From contig CM032659.1 in the NCBI GenBank assembly GCA_019095985.1, positions 30,807,999 through 30,871,998 of the forward strand: DNA of 64,000 bases, in the 5' to 3' direction. This document shows, piece after piece, positions 23,149 to 46,110 of the stretch; the first letter of the stretch is position 1; each line of letters opens with the position of its first letter. The translations under genes and the position numbers were made by a program. Source of the DNA: Streblospio benedicti (lineage: Eukaryota > Annelida > Polychaeta > Spionida > Spionidae). The notes under the pieces are model-generated. The model made no database searches. It was given only the letters and a program-made list of their open reading frames with translations, and was not told the DNA's origin.

Positions 23149-24566
23149 CTGTAAACTTGGAGGCGGTTACAATGTTTTACAACTTGCGGTTTTATGGCCT
23201 TTAAAAAATACTTCTTTTTCATTCATTTTTATCACATTGGAGTTAAGCGCCATTAAAAATCTAACCTATCTACCAGCCTTAATTCTTTATTTTTAAACCC
23301 CTTACCCCTCAAAACGCCTAAACCCTTTGGGGCCCCTTTCCCCCTAAACCCCAAAAACCGGGCCCGGGCTGATTTCACGTTTTGGGGGTGTCAAAAGCTT
23401 GTTTTAAAGTCTTGTTTGGGGAAAAAGGTCCCATGTTTAAAAAACTAGATAACTTAAAAAAGTATGAGGAATTGTCGAGAATAATTTTTTAATGTTTGCT
23501 TTTTTTTAAGAGAATAAAAAAAGTTCCATTTGACAGCTTTAAACCCCGCTTTTTAAAGGGGCGCCATTTTTTTAAATTCGCACAAAATGGAAAAACCTCA
23601 ATGTTTGATCCGAGACATACTCATAATGGTTCAATCGTGATGAGAAATACAAAAAGTGTTTCTAAAAGCTTAACTTTATTATGATATAGAAATGAGTTAA
23701 AACCCCCGAAAAATTTTTAAATTATTTACTAAATTACTGTGGTTATTTATTAAAACTACCGAAATACGGTTTTTAAAAGTCCAAACCCGACCCGAACATG
23801 GCCTTTGGGAAAAATGTTTGGTTTCAAAACATTTCGAAATTGGGACTGGGATGTAAATGGCTGCGGATTATGCTGAAAAAATGGTTGAAATACGAGCTTT
23901 TTTTAAGAAAATTGTGGTAGTTTAAAGTTGGCAACGCAACTGCAAATGGAAAGATTTTATCGCCGCTGCAAATATTTGGAGGATACAAGGGGTTCTTAAT
24001 AAAAAGTGAGGGGGAATGGGTTAGAAAACCTCGACGTTTAATCCATGGAATTTCTAAAAGAGAAAGGTTCTACAGATGTGGTGCTTTCGCCCGGTTGCTA
24101 GATGTGGGGAAAACACTGCCAATGCAGCGCCAGCGAAATCACGTTTTATTTACTCCACGATGAAAGTGTGATACTATGGCAGTCTATGTACGATACTTTC
24201 ACGTTACAACTGATAATACATTAATATGCAAAATCGGTTTTATTCAAGTAGATTCTCGTATTTTCACGCATAGGCGCCGCCATCTTTGTTGTCATTACTT
24301 GGCGGCGGCGTTTTGAAATGTTGTCAAAGAGAATGATAGCAAACGGCGTTCTGCTTTTTAATTTCGATTTAGCCGACAAAATTTGTTTTTTACAAATTTT
24401 CTTGAAATAAAAATGATTCGCCATATCGGCGAAAGAGTAAGCAAAATCTTTCGCAAATCTTTAAAATCTTTAGCCATGACGATAAAACGAACCGACGTGC
24501 CAGCTCAGCATAGTTTGCTAAGCCCCTGATCTTTGATTCTATTCCCCCCCCCCCCCACCCCCTCAC

Positions 24567-24726
24567 CTCCTCTCCTCCTCCTGCTGAGCTGCTGCTGGGG
24601 GCTGGCGAGGCTGCGCCTGTGGCTGGGGACGCCTCGCCCCCGATGAAGGAGCTGCCGGGGAGGCTGCAGCAGACGCTGCCTCGTGCTGCTTGATGATCTC
24701 CTTGCTTCTGGGCGATGACGGCCACT
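24567..24726 (-). pseudogene. PRPF40A: PRPF40A Ala/Pro exon copy 1 in contig 2
   Basis: High identity to 11433-11592 across GCTGAGCTGCTGCTGGGGGC and CTCGTGCTGCTTGATGATCT, with small indels that break the frame. Flanks also match (GATTCTATTCCCCCC). Confidence 0.75.
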
Positions 24727-25267
24727 CCTGCAGCAGGGGGCCGGGCATGAACCTAAGAGACCCAGGGAGAGTTGGTAGTCGGTACACCAGACAACTGTGT
24801 TCTAAAACCTAGGATCTAGCAGGAGCTTCCAGACACCATTAGGACAGAGTTAGAAGTGTTCAGAACACAGTGTATTTTTTAAATGAGCCATTTGGTGAAC
24901 TTTGAGATTATATTTAAAAAAATATATTAAAACACGGGGGTTTTAAAGGGCAATTTATTACAATTTCATAACAATTATCTTTGATTTCAGCCACTTAACC
25001 CGCATTATCGACATTCCCTTCTATCTACCACAGTTTATACACAACCCGCACACACAGCGCGAAATAAATTCAGCACTCCACCCTGTGTTGAACATTTGTA
25101 CTACGCCCTAACAAGGCTATTAACCACTAACCAGGTTAATTAGCAATGCAAGGAGGTCAGCTCTGGGCATATGCAAAGGTGTGTACTAATATAGAAGGAA
25201 GAATAAAGTGTACTATTTCATGTTGTGTGAAGTACTTAAGTTGAAATACACGAATTTGCCCCCCACC

Positions 25268-25417
25268 CTCCTCCCCTCCTGCTGAGCTGCTGCTGGGGCT
25301 GGCGAGGCGGCGCCTGTGGCGGGGGGACGCCTCCCCGGGGCTGCCGGGAGGCCGCAGCAGAGGCTGCCTCGCGGCTGCTTGATGATCTCCTTCGCCCCTT
25401 CTGGCGATGACGGCCGC
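25268..25417 (-). pseudogene. PRPF40A: PRPF40A Ala/Pro exon copy 2 in contig 2
   Basis: Second copy of the same exon 0.7 kb away, with a GGCTGCTTGATGATCTCCTT match and several single-base differences. It is joined on its acceptor side to the truncated WW1 exon at about 25500. Confidence 0.75.
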
Positions 25418-25504
25418 CTGCAGCAGGGGGCAGGCGCAATCTCAGACCTGGAGACCCAGATGGAGGATAGTTATATAGCAGTGACTGGGGGATAGGAGGG
25501 CAGA

Positions 25505-25531
25505 GGCTTTGTGCTCGGCCCACTTAGACTT
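25505..25531 (-). pseudogene. PRPF40A: PRPF40A WW1 exon stub
   Basis: Encodes KSKWAEHKA directly after the same acceptor and intron sequence as 12811 upstream (ACACGCAAAAACCACACAAT). The rest of the domain is missing. Confidence 0.75.
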
Positions 25532-26099
25532 CTGGAACACGCAAAAACCACACAATGTATCACAAAAAATGAATTACTAGAAACCGCGATTTAGAAAAAC
25601 TTTGAAATACTATAATGTTTGATTTGCAATTGTAATGGTTCTATATTGAATCGTGGAGTATTGAATATTACAATTGCAATTTGTTAGAGCTGTATTTATC
25701 GAAAAACAAAGCAACGGAACAGAATTGAGAAGTGTAAAAAAATTTTAAAAATTGGACCAACAGGTATTTTTGCATTTTAAGAACACTTTAGACCATGTTA
25801 CAAGAAAAGGCAGTAAAAATAGAACAAAGAGAGTAGAATCAAATGTATATCATGTATATGCACTCAATGTCTGACCTTAGTTTAACCATATTTTATTGAA
25901 TCATTGATACATACAAGGTACATTTTTTTAGTAATCGATTCCAATGGGTCAAAAGGGTATGATGTAGGCAAATCGCCAATAGTGTCAACCCTATGACAGT
26001 GCCAAATATAACCGCATTGATGCAAATATACAACAAAAATAGAATATATAAAAAAAAAAAAAAAATTCAAAAATTTAAAATATTTAAGCGATGTCTGAC

Positions 26100-26235
26100 C
26101 TTCTTGCCAGCGGCTGTGGGTCCCCCAGGTCCGGCAGGAGTCCCCATGGCCGGGGTGTGGGGGCGGGCCGGCCGGGCCCTGGACATGGGAGGCAGGATGC
26201 CCTGGGCGGCATGTACCCTCCACCCTGGTGGTAAC
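26100..26235 (-). pseudogene. PRPF40A: PRPF40A Pro/Met-rich exon copy
   Basis: Equivalent of 13379-13517. Its end reads PAGPGGPTAAGKK, which looks more correct than contig 1, but a lost C in the CCGCCCCAGGG tract breaks the earlier frame. Each copy has errors at different places. Confidence 0.7.
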
Positions 26236-26860
26236 CTGAGGTAACCATCGTCAGTTTAGATAAAATCCGCTTTTTAAATCATATACACTATTTGTAGCTG
26301 TTCAAATGTTCAAAAAATAGTCCAAAAAGAAACCATTTTCTTTTTTTTGACTGTGTTTTGACTTCTTGGGCCTTAGCAAATTTGATAAAGACCAAGACGT
26401 CAAAACGCAGTGTCATTATTAAAAAAACACACAAAAAAAAAACATTGTCCAGCTATAAAGAAAATATATATAATTTAAAATGAGACATTCATCTGTATAC
26501 CAAATATCACGTATTTATACTTTTTAGCCACACTGATATACAGGACTAGTATTCCAAGAATGTTACTAGTCCTTCAAAATTATGATACCCACTGCAATCC
26601 TGTTCAATCAGTAGTTATTGACACTGTCAACAGTAAACATTTGAGAAGATGAACTGATCATGTACAGTATGCTCATTGATTTATTGCCTTTTTTGGCTTG
26701 TATAGACTTTTTAGTTTATGTTTTGTTTAAAGTTGAATAAATTATTAAAAATTACATTTTTATTGTTTTTCTTGTATTCACATAAACTTAATGAACCACG
26801 ACACTAGTATACATGTAGTAAAAATATATCGGAGGCACTGTATTACTCAGCAGAACTTAC

Positions 26861-26967
26861 CTGGGCCGCCCCCGCCTGCGGAGTTAGGCGGATAGTATAG
26901 GCTGCTGGTAGCCCCCGGCTGCGAGGGGGAGGACCGCCCCCTCAGAGAGGACCTCGGGACCCCAAAC
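26861..26967 (-). pseudogene. PRPF40A: PRPF40A Gly/Pro/Tyr-rich exon copy
   Basis: Equivalent of 14143-14254 with the same CAG|GTAAGT donor, but 5 nt shorter with several substitutions. Confidence 0.7.
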
Positions 26968-28591
26968 CTGCCACAGCCAGCAGAGAATTACAGCACAAAT
27001 AGTAAAAATCACCAAAAAATGCACGATCAACAATCATAAAATGAAAGCAGAAATAGTAGAATTTACTCAAAAATCATCAAACTTGGAGGTTGCCCCAAAC
27101 CTGATCACAACCAACAATCAACAAATTACACCAGAAATAATAGTGTTATTCAAATCATTCAAACTTAAAAAGTGTATTCTTTGACATGACGGTATTTCTC
27201 CACATTTACATCTCAAATATGCCAATATGTGGTCACCTGTATGTCACCATGGTAACGTTCTATAAACAATAAAGCATATTTGTATAAAGATACATGTACA
27301 TATTAGCATTTGTATTTGCAAATGTTAAAATCCCATTCTAAAAATTATAAAAGTTAATAAAATACCATGAATGTTTGTTACTACTTTTCAGTACATGTCG
27401 TGTACTGTCACTGTACAAACAAGAAATCCAGCACGCATTTTCTGAGCCGAGTCAAATGTGTGCGAGCGGATTGAACAGCTTTGAATAGAAATGTTTGATA
27501 ATATTTTAATTTTATTTTTTTAAGTTGCAAAGTGAATGCCTGTTGGTTATTTGTTCAATGGATTTTTTACTGTCAACATGTGTGTTGTATGGATGATAGG
27601 TCTTTTGAACTATAAAATTATTTCTACATGATAATGAGATAGTGCCATTTTTCTTCACGACTTGTGTAGCTTATAATTTACACATACAACACTGCATTTC
27701 GTACTTATGCAATAAAATGCAGTACTTTTGGATAATATACTAAATTATAAAATTATGTTGTTTTTCATTTGGTGAATTCACATTTTTTTTTACCTTTTGA
27801 ATTTCCTAAAATGAAAATAATTGCATGTAATCTAATTTTTATTACAAAATTTATTTCAAAATAATCTACATCTGTTTTAGTAATGATTCATACAAATAAA
27901 AAATAATAAATCTTATGACCAATTTTACTAAAACAAAATTTATAACTGTGGCAGTTGACCATAAAAGTATATTATTTTTACACTGGAGTTTTTTATGGAA
28001 TTGTAACATACACACACCACATAACGAAATACAAATATTTACAATACATGTAGCTAGTTTGTCATTTTTTGTTTATAGGAAGTGATTGAATTGAACACTA
28101 TTTCATCTATTTTAGTATAGAAGATTACTGCCAAAATATTGAAACCGGTATCATTCACACAATCTTTCTCATAATCAATCAATTACAAAAAAATGTTATG
28201 ACAACGTTTTTCAAGTTTTCATCATGATGATCAACATGTACTACCTGGTAGTACAAGCTATCGATTACAACAAATGTATTAATCCAGGTTCTTTTTTCAT
28301 GTTAAGTTAACAAACTGCATTAAATAAAAGCTGCTATTGAATACGAAAGTTTTATAAATATACAAGAAATCCTGTATTTTCTTTTCCTTTTCAAATCAAA
28401 ATAGTCTTCAGTATATGCACTAACAATTCTTATGTACCATAAATAAAAGAAATATATCGATATATCATTTAAAAGTCATTGCTGTCTCTGCACATGTTCT
28501 TTTAACATAACTAATTTTTATTAAACTTAATTCTTCATCCATTCCCCACAGTCTATTCAAAATCTAGCTGCTGCCTCCTGCCGTGACTAGT
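26968..28591. other. AT-rich spacer, second copy of 14255-15871
   Basis: Collinear with 14255-15871, differing mainly by one- to few-base indels in A/T runs. No exon seen. Confidence 0.7.
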
Positions 28592-39667
<11,076 letters not shown>

Positions 39668-39729
39668 CTGCAAACCACACACAGGGGGTCAATATTGTTT
39701 GATGGAGGTTCATTTATACTGGATTTGAT

Positions 39730-39886
39730 AGACATACATACATAATTATATAGTTTTAAACAGGATAATCGTTCAATTATTCACATTGAGCTTTCAACAG
39801 GAACTCCTATCTTGATCTTGTCTTGGTCTTTGTGAATAATTGAACGATTATCCTGTTTAAAACTATATAATTATGTATGTATGTCT
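39730..39886. repeat. near-perfect foldback, ~56-bp arms
   Basis: AGACATACATACATAATTAT...TTCAATTATTCACA and its exact inverse ending ATAATTATGTATGTATGTCT, centre of about 45 bases. GGGTCAATATT occurs on both sides (39686 and 39888), which may be a target duplication. It is a young MITE or an inverted-read artefact at the contig end. Confidence 0.85.
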
Positions 39887-39904
39887 AGGGTCAATATTCA
39901 TTTT

Positions 39905-40195
39905 TATTTTATTTTCTATCCTTTTTGTTGCTCAAATATCAAATTTTAAATTTTAAGAATAATATTTCGGACACTTCATAGGTGCCTTTTCACACTATAA
40001 CTACTGGTATAATAACATGAAAACCAGTATTTATCTAAATAAATATACAAGTCCGTAACTCCTATTTTCTACTATCCTTTTTGTTGCTCAAATATCAAAT
40101 TTTAAATTTCAAACTTTAAGAATAATATTTCGAACACTTCATAGGCACCATTTCACACTATAACTACTGGTATAATAACATGAAAAGTAGTATTT
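39905..40195. repeat. diverged tandem duplication, ~155-bp unit
   Basis: CCTTTTTGTTGCTCAAATAT...AACTACTGGTATAATAACAT occurs at about 39918-40025 and 40077-40182, with the second unit a little longer. Confidence 0.8.
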
Positions 40196-40237
40196 CTCTT
40201 TATAAATCTACCTACAGTATTATACAATTTAGATTAT

Positions 40238-40480
40238 TAGAGATGGGACCTTTGGTCAGTTTTAGCGTTCAAACCTTCCGGACATTTTACCAAACGAACC
40301 TTCGAGTGTTTGTTGAAAAGTATGTGAATAGATATTGCACTTATAACACTGAGTTGGTGATAAACAAAACTAAAAGCAGGATAATGTGACCATGACGGAT
40401 TGGTCGTGGAAATAACCTTTCAATGTAAGGATAGACGAAGACGCTTCAAACCTTCGAAGCTTGGCCCCACCCCTAGTAAA
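40238..40480. mobile_element. hAT-like MITE (short member)
   Basis: Left end TTAGAGATGGGACCTTTGG, right end inverse TTACTAGGGGTGGGGCC. Internal words ACGAACCTTCGAGTGTT and GTGGAAATAA...GGATAGACGAA are shared with 51353-52056. No coding capacity. Confidence 0.6.
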
Positions 40481-40737
40481 TACGCTTGCTGACTCGTAAT
40501 TCTACCAACTATCGTGGCTGTCAAAACATGATATGACAAATGTTTCAGCGCAACGAATTCTCATCATTGTGACACCAATATCACGCTAGTTGACTCAATG
40601 AGAGTGTAGTTCTAGCAGCTGTCATGAATGTCAAAACTTGGTTGCTTAAGGTAGTCCGTGTATGTCACACAAGGTCATATAAAATTCAAACAGTTTAGCT
40701 TAATATATCACTCCTGTCAACATGTACTACAAGCAAT

Positions 40738-40906
40738 ACTTCTTTTCACGTCCCCCCCGGGGGCCCCCCCCCAAAAAGGAAAAAATTTTTTTAAAAAGGG
40801 CCCCAAAAAAAAAAAATTTTTTTGGGGGGGGAACCCCCAAAAAAAAAAAAAAGTTAATATTTCCCCCCCAAAAACCCCCCCTTTTTTTTTTTAAAAAAAA
40901 ATTTTA
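40738..40906. other. low-quality contig end
   Basis: Alternating runs of C, G, A and T (for example eight or more G, twelve A) immediately before the gap, unlike any neighbouring sequence. Not biological in appearance. Confidence 0.8.
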
Positions 40907-41006
40907 NNNNNNNNNNNNNNNNNNNNNNNNNNNNNNNNNNNNNNNNNNNNNNNNNNNNNNNNNNNNNNNNNNNNNNNNNNNNNNNNNNNNNNNNNNNNNN
41001 NNNNNN
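40907..41006. other. assembly gap (100 N)
   Basis: 100 N. The missing stretch should hold at least the 3' exons of TMEM19, and if PRPF40A is whole, its N-terminal exons. Confidence 0.98.
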
Positions 41007-41150
41007 AAACATGATACACTGCTCTAAGTATTAAAATTATATGATTTCAGCTATATTAATGATTTTATTACAATACAACTATATGAAATAATCATAAGTT
41101 CTTGGGCATATAATGTAAAACTTTTAATGCAAAATTGGTGCAGTTCTCAC

Positions 41151-42044
41151 CTTCTTTATAGTCATCTTCTTGTTTTCTTTTCAACTCTGCTTTATATTTG
41201 GTAGCTTTTGACCCAACCACAAAAAAGGTCAATAATGAGGCAAAGAAACAATAGTTCGCTAGTGTTAAAATAAATCCAACAATAAAACCTGAAAAAGTCA
41301 AATTACAATGTCTTGACTTCATATGATATTATAACATATTGAATTATATTCATTGTGCAAATAAGATGAAATTTGCTACCTGCGAATGCTCCCGATTTAT
41401 CTAAACTGCGTTTTTGTAAACCATGAATGGTAATTATCAATGGAGCAAATATTGAGAAAAGCCACCTCATCGGAGATATTGGGGGATAGTAATCTAGAAA
41501 AAAAGTATAACATTATGTGCATTATGTTACAATGTTGACACTGCAAACAAATAATCTTTTTCTCACACAATCGCAATCCTCTACATATTGTGAAGGATTT
41601 AGAGACGATAGCTGTCCTATATATATTGCTCTAATAAATTGTCTATAGACAACACCATTCATTGACATTATGATTATGCCACTTTCACTTTCTCAGATCT
41701 ACGAGGAGCATATACAGCACATTAGCCTTGTAAGTACAGCAGATTTTATATTCACACCTCCATCTTTGAGGCAAAGTCTACAAGGCAAACAAGAGCAAAT
41801 TTAATTTCTGACTAGTTGACAACATTCTACCTGGGTATGTTCTTGTAGATTGTAACACAAAGTTCACTATCCAAGAGAAAGACGTAAGTCCTATGATGAT
41901 GAAGAGTATAAAATATGTAAAAATTTTGGATCTAAATTCCGCAGAGTGAGCTGTGGCTTTAGCCATGACTGTTTTTCTTTTAGCTATGAGCTTTGAGTGC
42001 TCAAAATGAAGTGATTGACGTGAAAATAAAAATTTTAAACACAT
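41151..42044 (-). CDS. TMEM19: TMEM19, first three coding exons (3' part lost in gap)
   Basis: Minus-strand exons 41831-42044, 41380-41493 and 41151-41288 with GT-AG borders and closing phases. The product is a multi-pass membrane protein. Exon 1: MAKATAHSAEFRSK, then TM1 IFTYFILFIIIGLTSFSWIV and TRTYPD (human: SWFLTLTWIITTAHTYTG). Exon 2: PMRWLFSIFAPLIITIHGLQ and KRSLDKSGAFA (human: PLRWLFSVVVPVLIVSNGLK, KKSLDHSGALG). Exon 3: GFIVGFILTLANYCFFASLL and SKATKYKAELKRKQEDDYKE (human: [20 protein letters not shown]). The start may be the upstream ATG (42044) or the better-context ATG at 41964-41966. Later exons should lie below 41151, but the gap intervenes and they are not in contig 2. The molecular function of TMEM19 is not well established. 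Confidence 0.9.
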
Positions 42045-45000
42045 GCTCCAAACGCTATTTCACGCCCCAACTGATATGTGATAATCTATTTATATATCAT
42101 CGTTCCTGAAGCGTATACTTCGATGTCCAAAATGCATTTGTGCTTTTACCTTGCATGTCCATGTTGACATATGTCACTTGGTACAGGTGGGCGTGTCCTT
42201 TCTCGTGTGCAGTCTTAATCAGCAAAATGTATCTTCCAAAATATCGAATGAAATCAGATGCATAAGGCTATCTCATAAATTGTGGCTATGGCCACCAGAT
42301 TGACAATCTCTATTTAAAATGTCAGAATATTAATATGTGCTAGTTTGTTAAATGACCGTATTTTTAGTAAATAGAAAAACACTAGTAATAAATATATTTA
42401 TTTACACCTAACAATATATAACATTATAGTTGAAGTGGCACACGGAATTATTCCTAGAAATCTATCGATAACAAAACTGGTGAGACGACGTAATTACCAA
42501 TCTAAATCACAAGACGCTTTTTTGTTTATCCTTTTCCACTTTCGGTCCAAAACTATAAGGCAAGTATTTATTAAATGGAGTATGCAATTATATTGTCGAT
42601 TGAGAGGTCCTTCAAGAATGATATAGAGATTAAATTTTACTAACACTGAGCACGTTCACCTCGTCATTAGTAGTTTAATTTAAGGTTTTATTTATGTTTT
42701 GGTGTCTAGTTCATGTGCAACCTGCTGTCATTTGTCATGTGAGCTATTTTGGGGTATTGAAGATATTTTAGGTACAGAAAACGTTTATTAGGAAATTTAT
42801 TTTTCCACGTTGAGCATCTCATCATTTTAGATGGCTGATACTTTTGAGTGCACTTTCTTATTAAATTAGCTCATGTTTAGTACCCATGGAATGTTCCTTA
42901 ATTTAAATCTTCCTAGTTAGTTTTGGTTTAAAAGGTTCATGGTTGAATCTCTTCCTGGTTAGTTTTGGTTTAAAAGACCCATGGTTAAATCTCTTCCTGG
43001 TTAGTTTTGGTTTAAAAGACCCATGGCCCATGGGATATTAAGGGTACAGTAATATAAAGGACTTAATTTTAAACGCATATATGATGACAAACCCTGTTCC
43101 GGCAAATATCGAGACCGGTTGCAAATTAGATCTTGTTGCATTTACTAAACAAATATTTATTTACTCACTGAGATTTGTCCATCATAACGTAAAACGTAAT
43201 TGTTATTTTGGAAATAAACTCATTTTTGGATGGTGCCTATAACTTAAGCACTGCCAATAAGTCTTCAAAAGAAAGACATGATAATTACCTAATAGTCTGT
43301 AATACAGAGGAACGTGTCTAACTTGTGCTTATCCCATATCATGTATATATTTGTTAGGTTATGACACACTTAGTCGGTATCTTCAATCGGTGATCAAGAA
43401 TATCCGTATTGCGCAAATGTAATATTGCCAGCCTACTTTACGTTCTTTTTTAATGCCAACGACAATTGAATATTGCATGTCAAACGTGATCACAGCATTT
43501 TAACGTATTATGGTGTAAGAAATGTTTTTCTCGCACATATCTCTGTGAAATAGTGTGTTAGCTTTGGGGGTATCATATTTTCATCTTCATTAATGTGCTA
43601 TTTTCACGTGTGAGTATGCTAGTAAACATCAATTTAAACTCCTCTAATAATACTATTATTTATGATTACTCTGACTGGTACCTAACCTAGTTTGAAGCAT
43701 GCAATTCGATTGTTTGTATACCTGATGTAAGTGCACATGGTCGTTCAACTGTGTAGGAAATTATCAAAATATTTTAAAATAGATTATGCTAAAAAGCAAT
43801 GCATTAAAATAGCTAAAACTTGTTTAATAACATTTTTTAGTGATCTGGGATAAATATGAAATGCACCTCCCGTTTGATAGTAGAAATTTTTATTGAACGA
43901 GTTTGTCACCCTGCATCCCTCTCGTGCTGCGCACTCGGGTGTTCTAAAGAATTTCAAGTATCAAACGTTTTTTTCTATTTATTCCACAGATTAAACAGGT
44001 ATAAACATGATTATAACTGACCAGTATCCACTGTCCTGGGTTGACAGATTTTGAAATAGGTGGACAAACATGAAATTATAACAGACCAATATCCACTATA
44101 TCCTGGGTTGAATTGAACAATTAGTACTGATAAAGGTGGTAAATTTTCCTTTGAGACAATGCCAGTTATTGGGGTGAAGGGCTACTCTGAAAGGTTGTGA
44201 TAAAAGTGAGCTTCTGTTGACTTAAGATATTATTTGGAATATATTGTCAAAAACGCTCAAAAATTCTTGCTTATGTGTACCATTTTTGTATGAAGAATTG
44301 TATAAATCATGCGATGTACAATCTCCAACTCCTAAACGCATGCTTAATACTTTTGATTTCACTCATGGTACACTCTTAATTAATAAATTAAACATTGTAC
44401 AGTATTTCTGTAATTCATTCTAAGATTGTTACTTTGTGTTCTTCTTGCTGTATATTTATACATCTGCATTTTTTGTCTAAATTCCTTTTTTTAGACGTAA
44501 ATGATTTGGGCTGGGAGGTAGAGCTGATATTAATATTTCATACAATAACTTGGCAATGATGCTGCAATGTATCTCAATATTTTTATTAATGATACATGGT
44601 CCATTTGTTGATTAGCGACCCTACTTTTTTCATTTTGCTCAATGCTCATGTACATACGTATTTTTGTTTCCAGATATTATCTTTACGTTATTACACCCTC
44701 TAATGTATAGAGATGAATGTTTGTATACATACTGTACACACTTTTCTCTGTATGTGCTCTAATGAACTAGTCAAAAGATAACCATGTGCTCATGTGGAAA
44801 GGTAATGATTACTCAATACCGTTATCAGGCATCCTACTGGTAGGAAGACTACCTACACAGATAGCTCAATAGTCAAGCAAGTTCAACCAACTAAATCACT
44901 TTGCTCTTTTCAATATATACAGTGCTATTTTGATCACATAAACTACTATGGAGTAGAATGTGGCTAAAATATACATTGTATGTGATATTTTGCCATTTTT

Positions 45001-45898
45001 TCATAATGTTGAACCTTGATTAATGATCAAGCAGTCATTTGGGCTCATATATCACAGAATGTATGACCTGAATCTTCATAGTGCATCACAGTTGTACAGC
45101 ACAAACTAAAGGTGTTAGATTTGTGGCTGAGAGTGCATTCTCATATACATTGTAGCGGTTAACCTTAATAACCTTTTAAAATGAACACATCTGTTGTGAG
45201 ACAAAGGTTAGTTTTCATGCTTAGTCTTATTCAGTTCAATTGAGGGCAATGATACTGAACGCATCAACTGTCCGAACAGTTTGAACATGTCCAGTTGATT
45301 CTCATTAAGTCGTATACAGCAGTGGGTCTCATGATTCAAATGATTTATTTTTGACAAGGAACCTGTAGTGTTCGAAATCGATCAAAAATCATATTTATAA
45401 TTTGGATTTTAGAGTTTATTTTGGAATAAAAGCAGGTAACTGAAGTAGTTGAATCATGTGACTATTGAACAGAACGTAACAGCTCAAAGAAAGTCATGTG
45501 AGGATGACTAATATTTCAATGTTATATTTCAAGTGCTTTACCAGGTGAATGTCAGTGTTGTTATGATTATAAGAAGAGTAAAATACATGTATCAGTAGCT
45601 GACGACTGATTCAAAGGAATTTTGTATTTGAGGATCTCATTAGATTACAAAATACGATTGTCAACTAGAGATATAGGAGTTTGTCACAGAGTGTATATTT
45701 TAACTTGATTTTCAATCAGAAATTGGTAGGTGACAACTCTTAATTAATGATGTGTTCAACTGACAGACCAGCATTTAAAAGATATTAACTATCAACTAAC
45801 TTCATAATTCTTAAATGGACAGAAATCAGCAATCAAACTTTTAAAAGACAATTAATTGATTGTATGAAATATGATATATTGTAACAAAATCAGTTAGT
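42045..45898. other. intergenic between TMEM19 and progranulin
   Basis: AT-rich, with no exon or domain on either strand. TMEM19 and progranulin are divergently transcribed, so promoters of both should lie here, but no motif can be defended. One small tandem repeat lies within it. Confidence 0.5.
42908..43030. repeat. tandem repeat, ~41 bp x 3
   Basis: Three consecutive units of TCTTCCTGGTTAGTTTTGGT followed by TTAAAAGACCCATGGTTAAA. The first unit is slightly diverged (CTAG for CTGG, GGTTCATGG). Confidence 0.85.
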
Positions 45899-46110
45899 TA
45901 TATGTAATTAAGTCATTAGACTTTTGACTCCAAGTCAGGTTAGGACTATATCTCTGGTGGGATTCAAACCCACGACCATACGGCACCAAATCACCTAACA
46001 GTTCAGGCTAACTCACTAGTCCACTCTGCCACCGGAACCCCACAAGAGATTAATGTGATATAGTCCTAACCTTACTTGGACTCATAAGTCTAATGACTTA
46101 ATTACATATA
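45899..46110. mobile_element. TIR element enclosing a tRNA-like core
   Basis: 47-bp inverted ends (TATGTAATTAAGTCATTAGA...AGGTTAGGACTATAT) flank a centre that on the minus strand reads GGTGGCAGAGTGGACTAGTG (A-box type) and GGTCGTGGGTTTGAATCCCA (B-box type). The tRNA-like part (about 45953-46045) lacks a pairing acceptor stem, so it is SINE-like and not a tRNA gene. A MITE that captured or received a tRNA-derived SINE is the simplest reading. Confidence 0.75.

Larger units (their letters stand above)
23071..26967 (-). pseudogene. PRPF40A: PRPF40A N-terminal exon block (contig 2 copy), rearranged
   Basis: Minus-strand order: 26861-26967 and 26100-26235 (Pro/Gly-rich), 25505-25531 (first 27 nt of WW1), then a junction directly into sequence flanking the Ala/Pro exon (25268-25417). 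A second Ala/Pro exon copy (24567-24726) and a stub of the FF1 exon (23071-23148) follow. WW2 and most of WW1 are absent. The 25.50-kb junction shows CAGAG microhomology with the intron at about 11712. No intact reading of this block can be made. From 23200 to about 24100 base quality looks poor (runs such as CCCCTTTCCCCC). Confidence 0.75.

Noticed and set aside
40658-41027. Frames across the second gap, Lys/Pro-rich
   Set aside because: Produced by homopolymer runs and N bases at a contig end.
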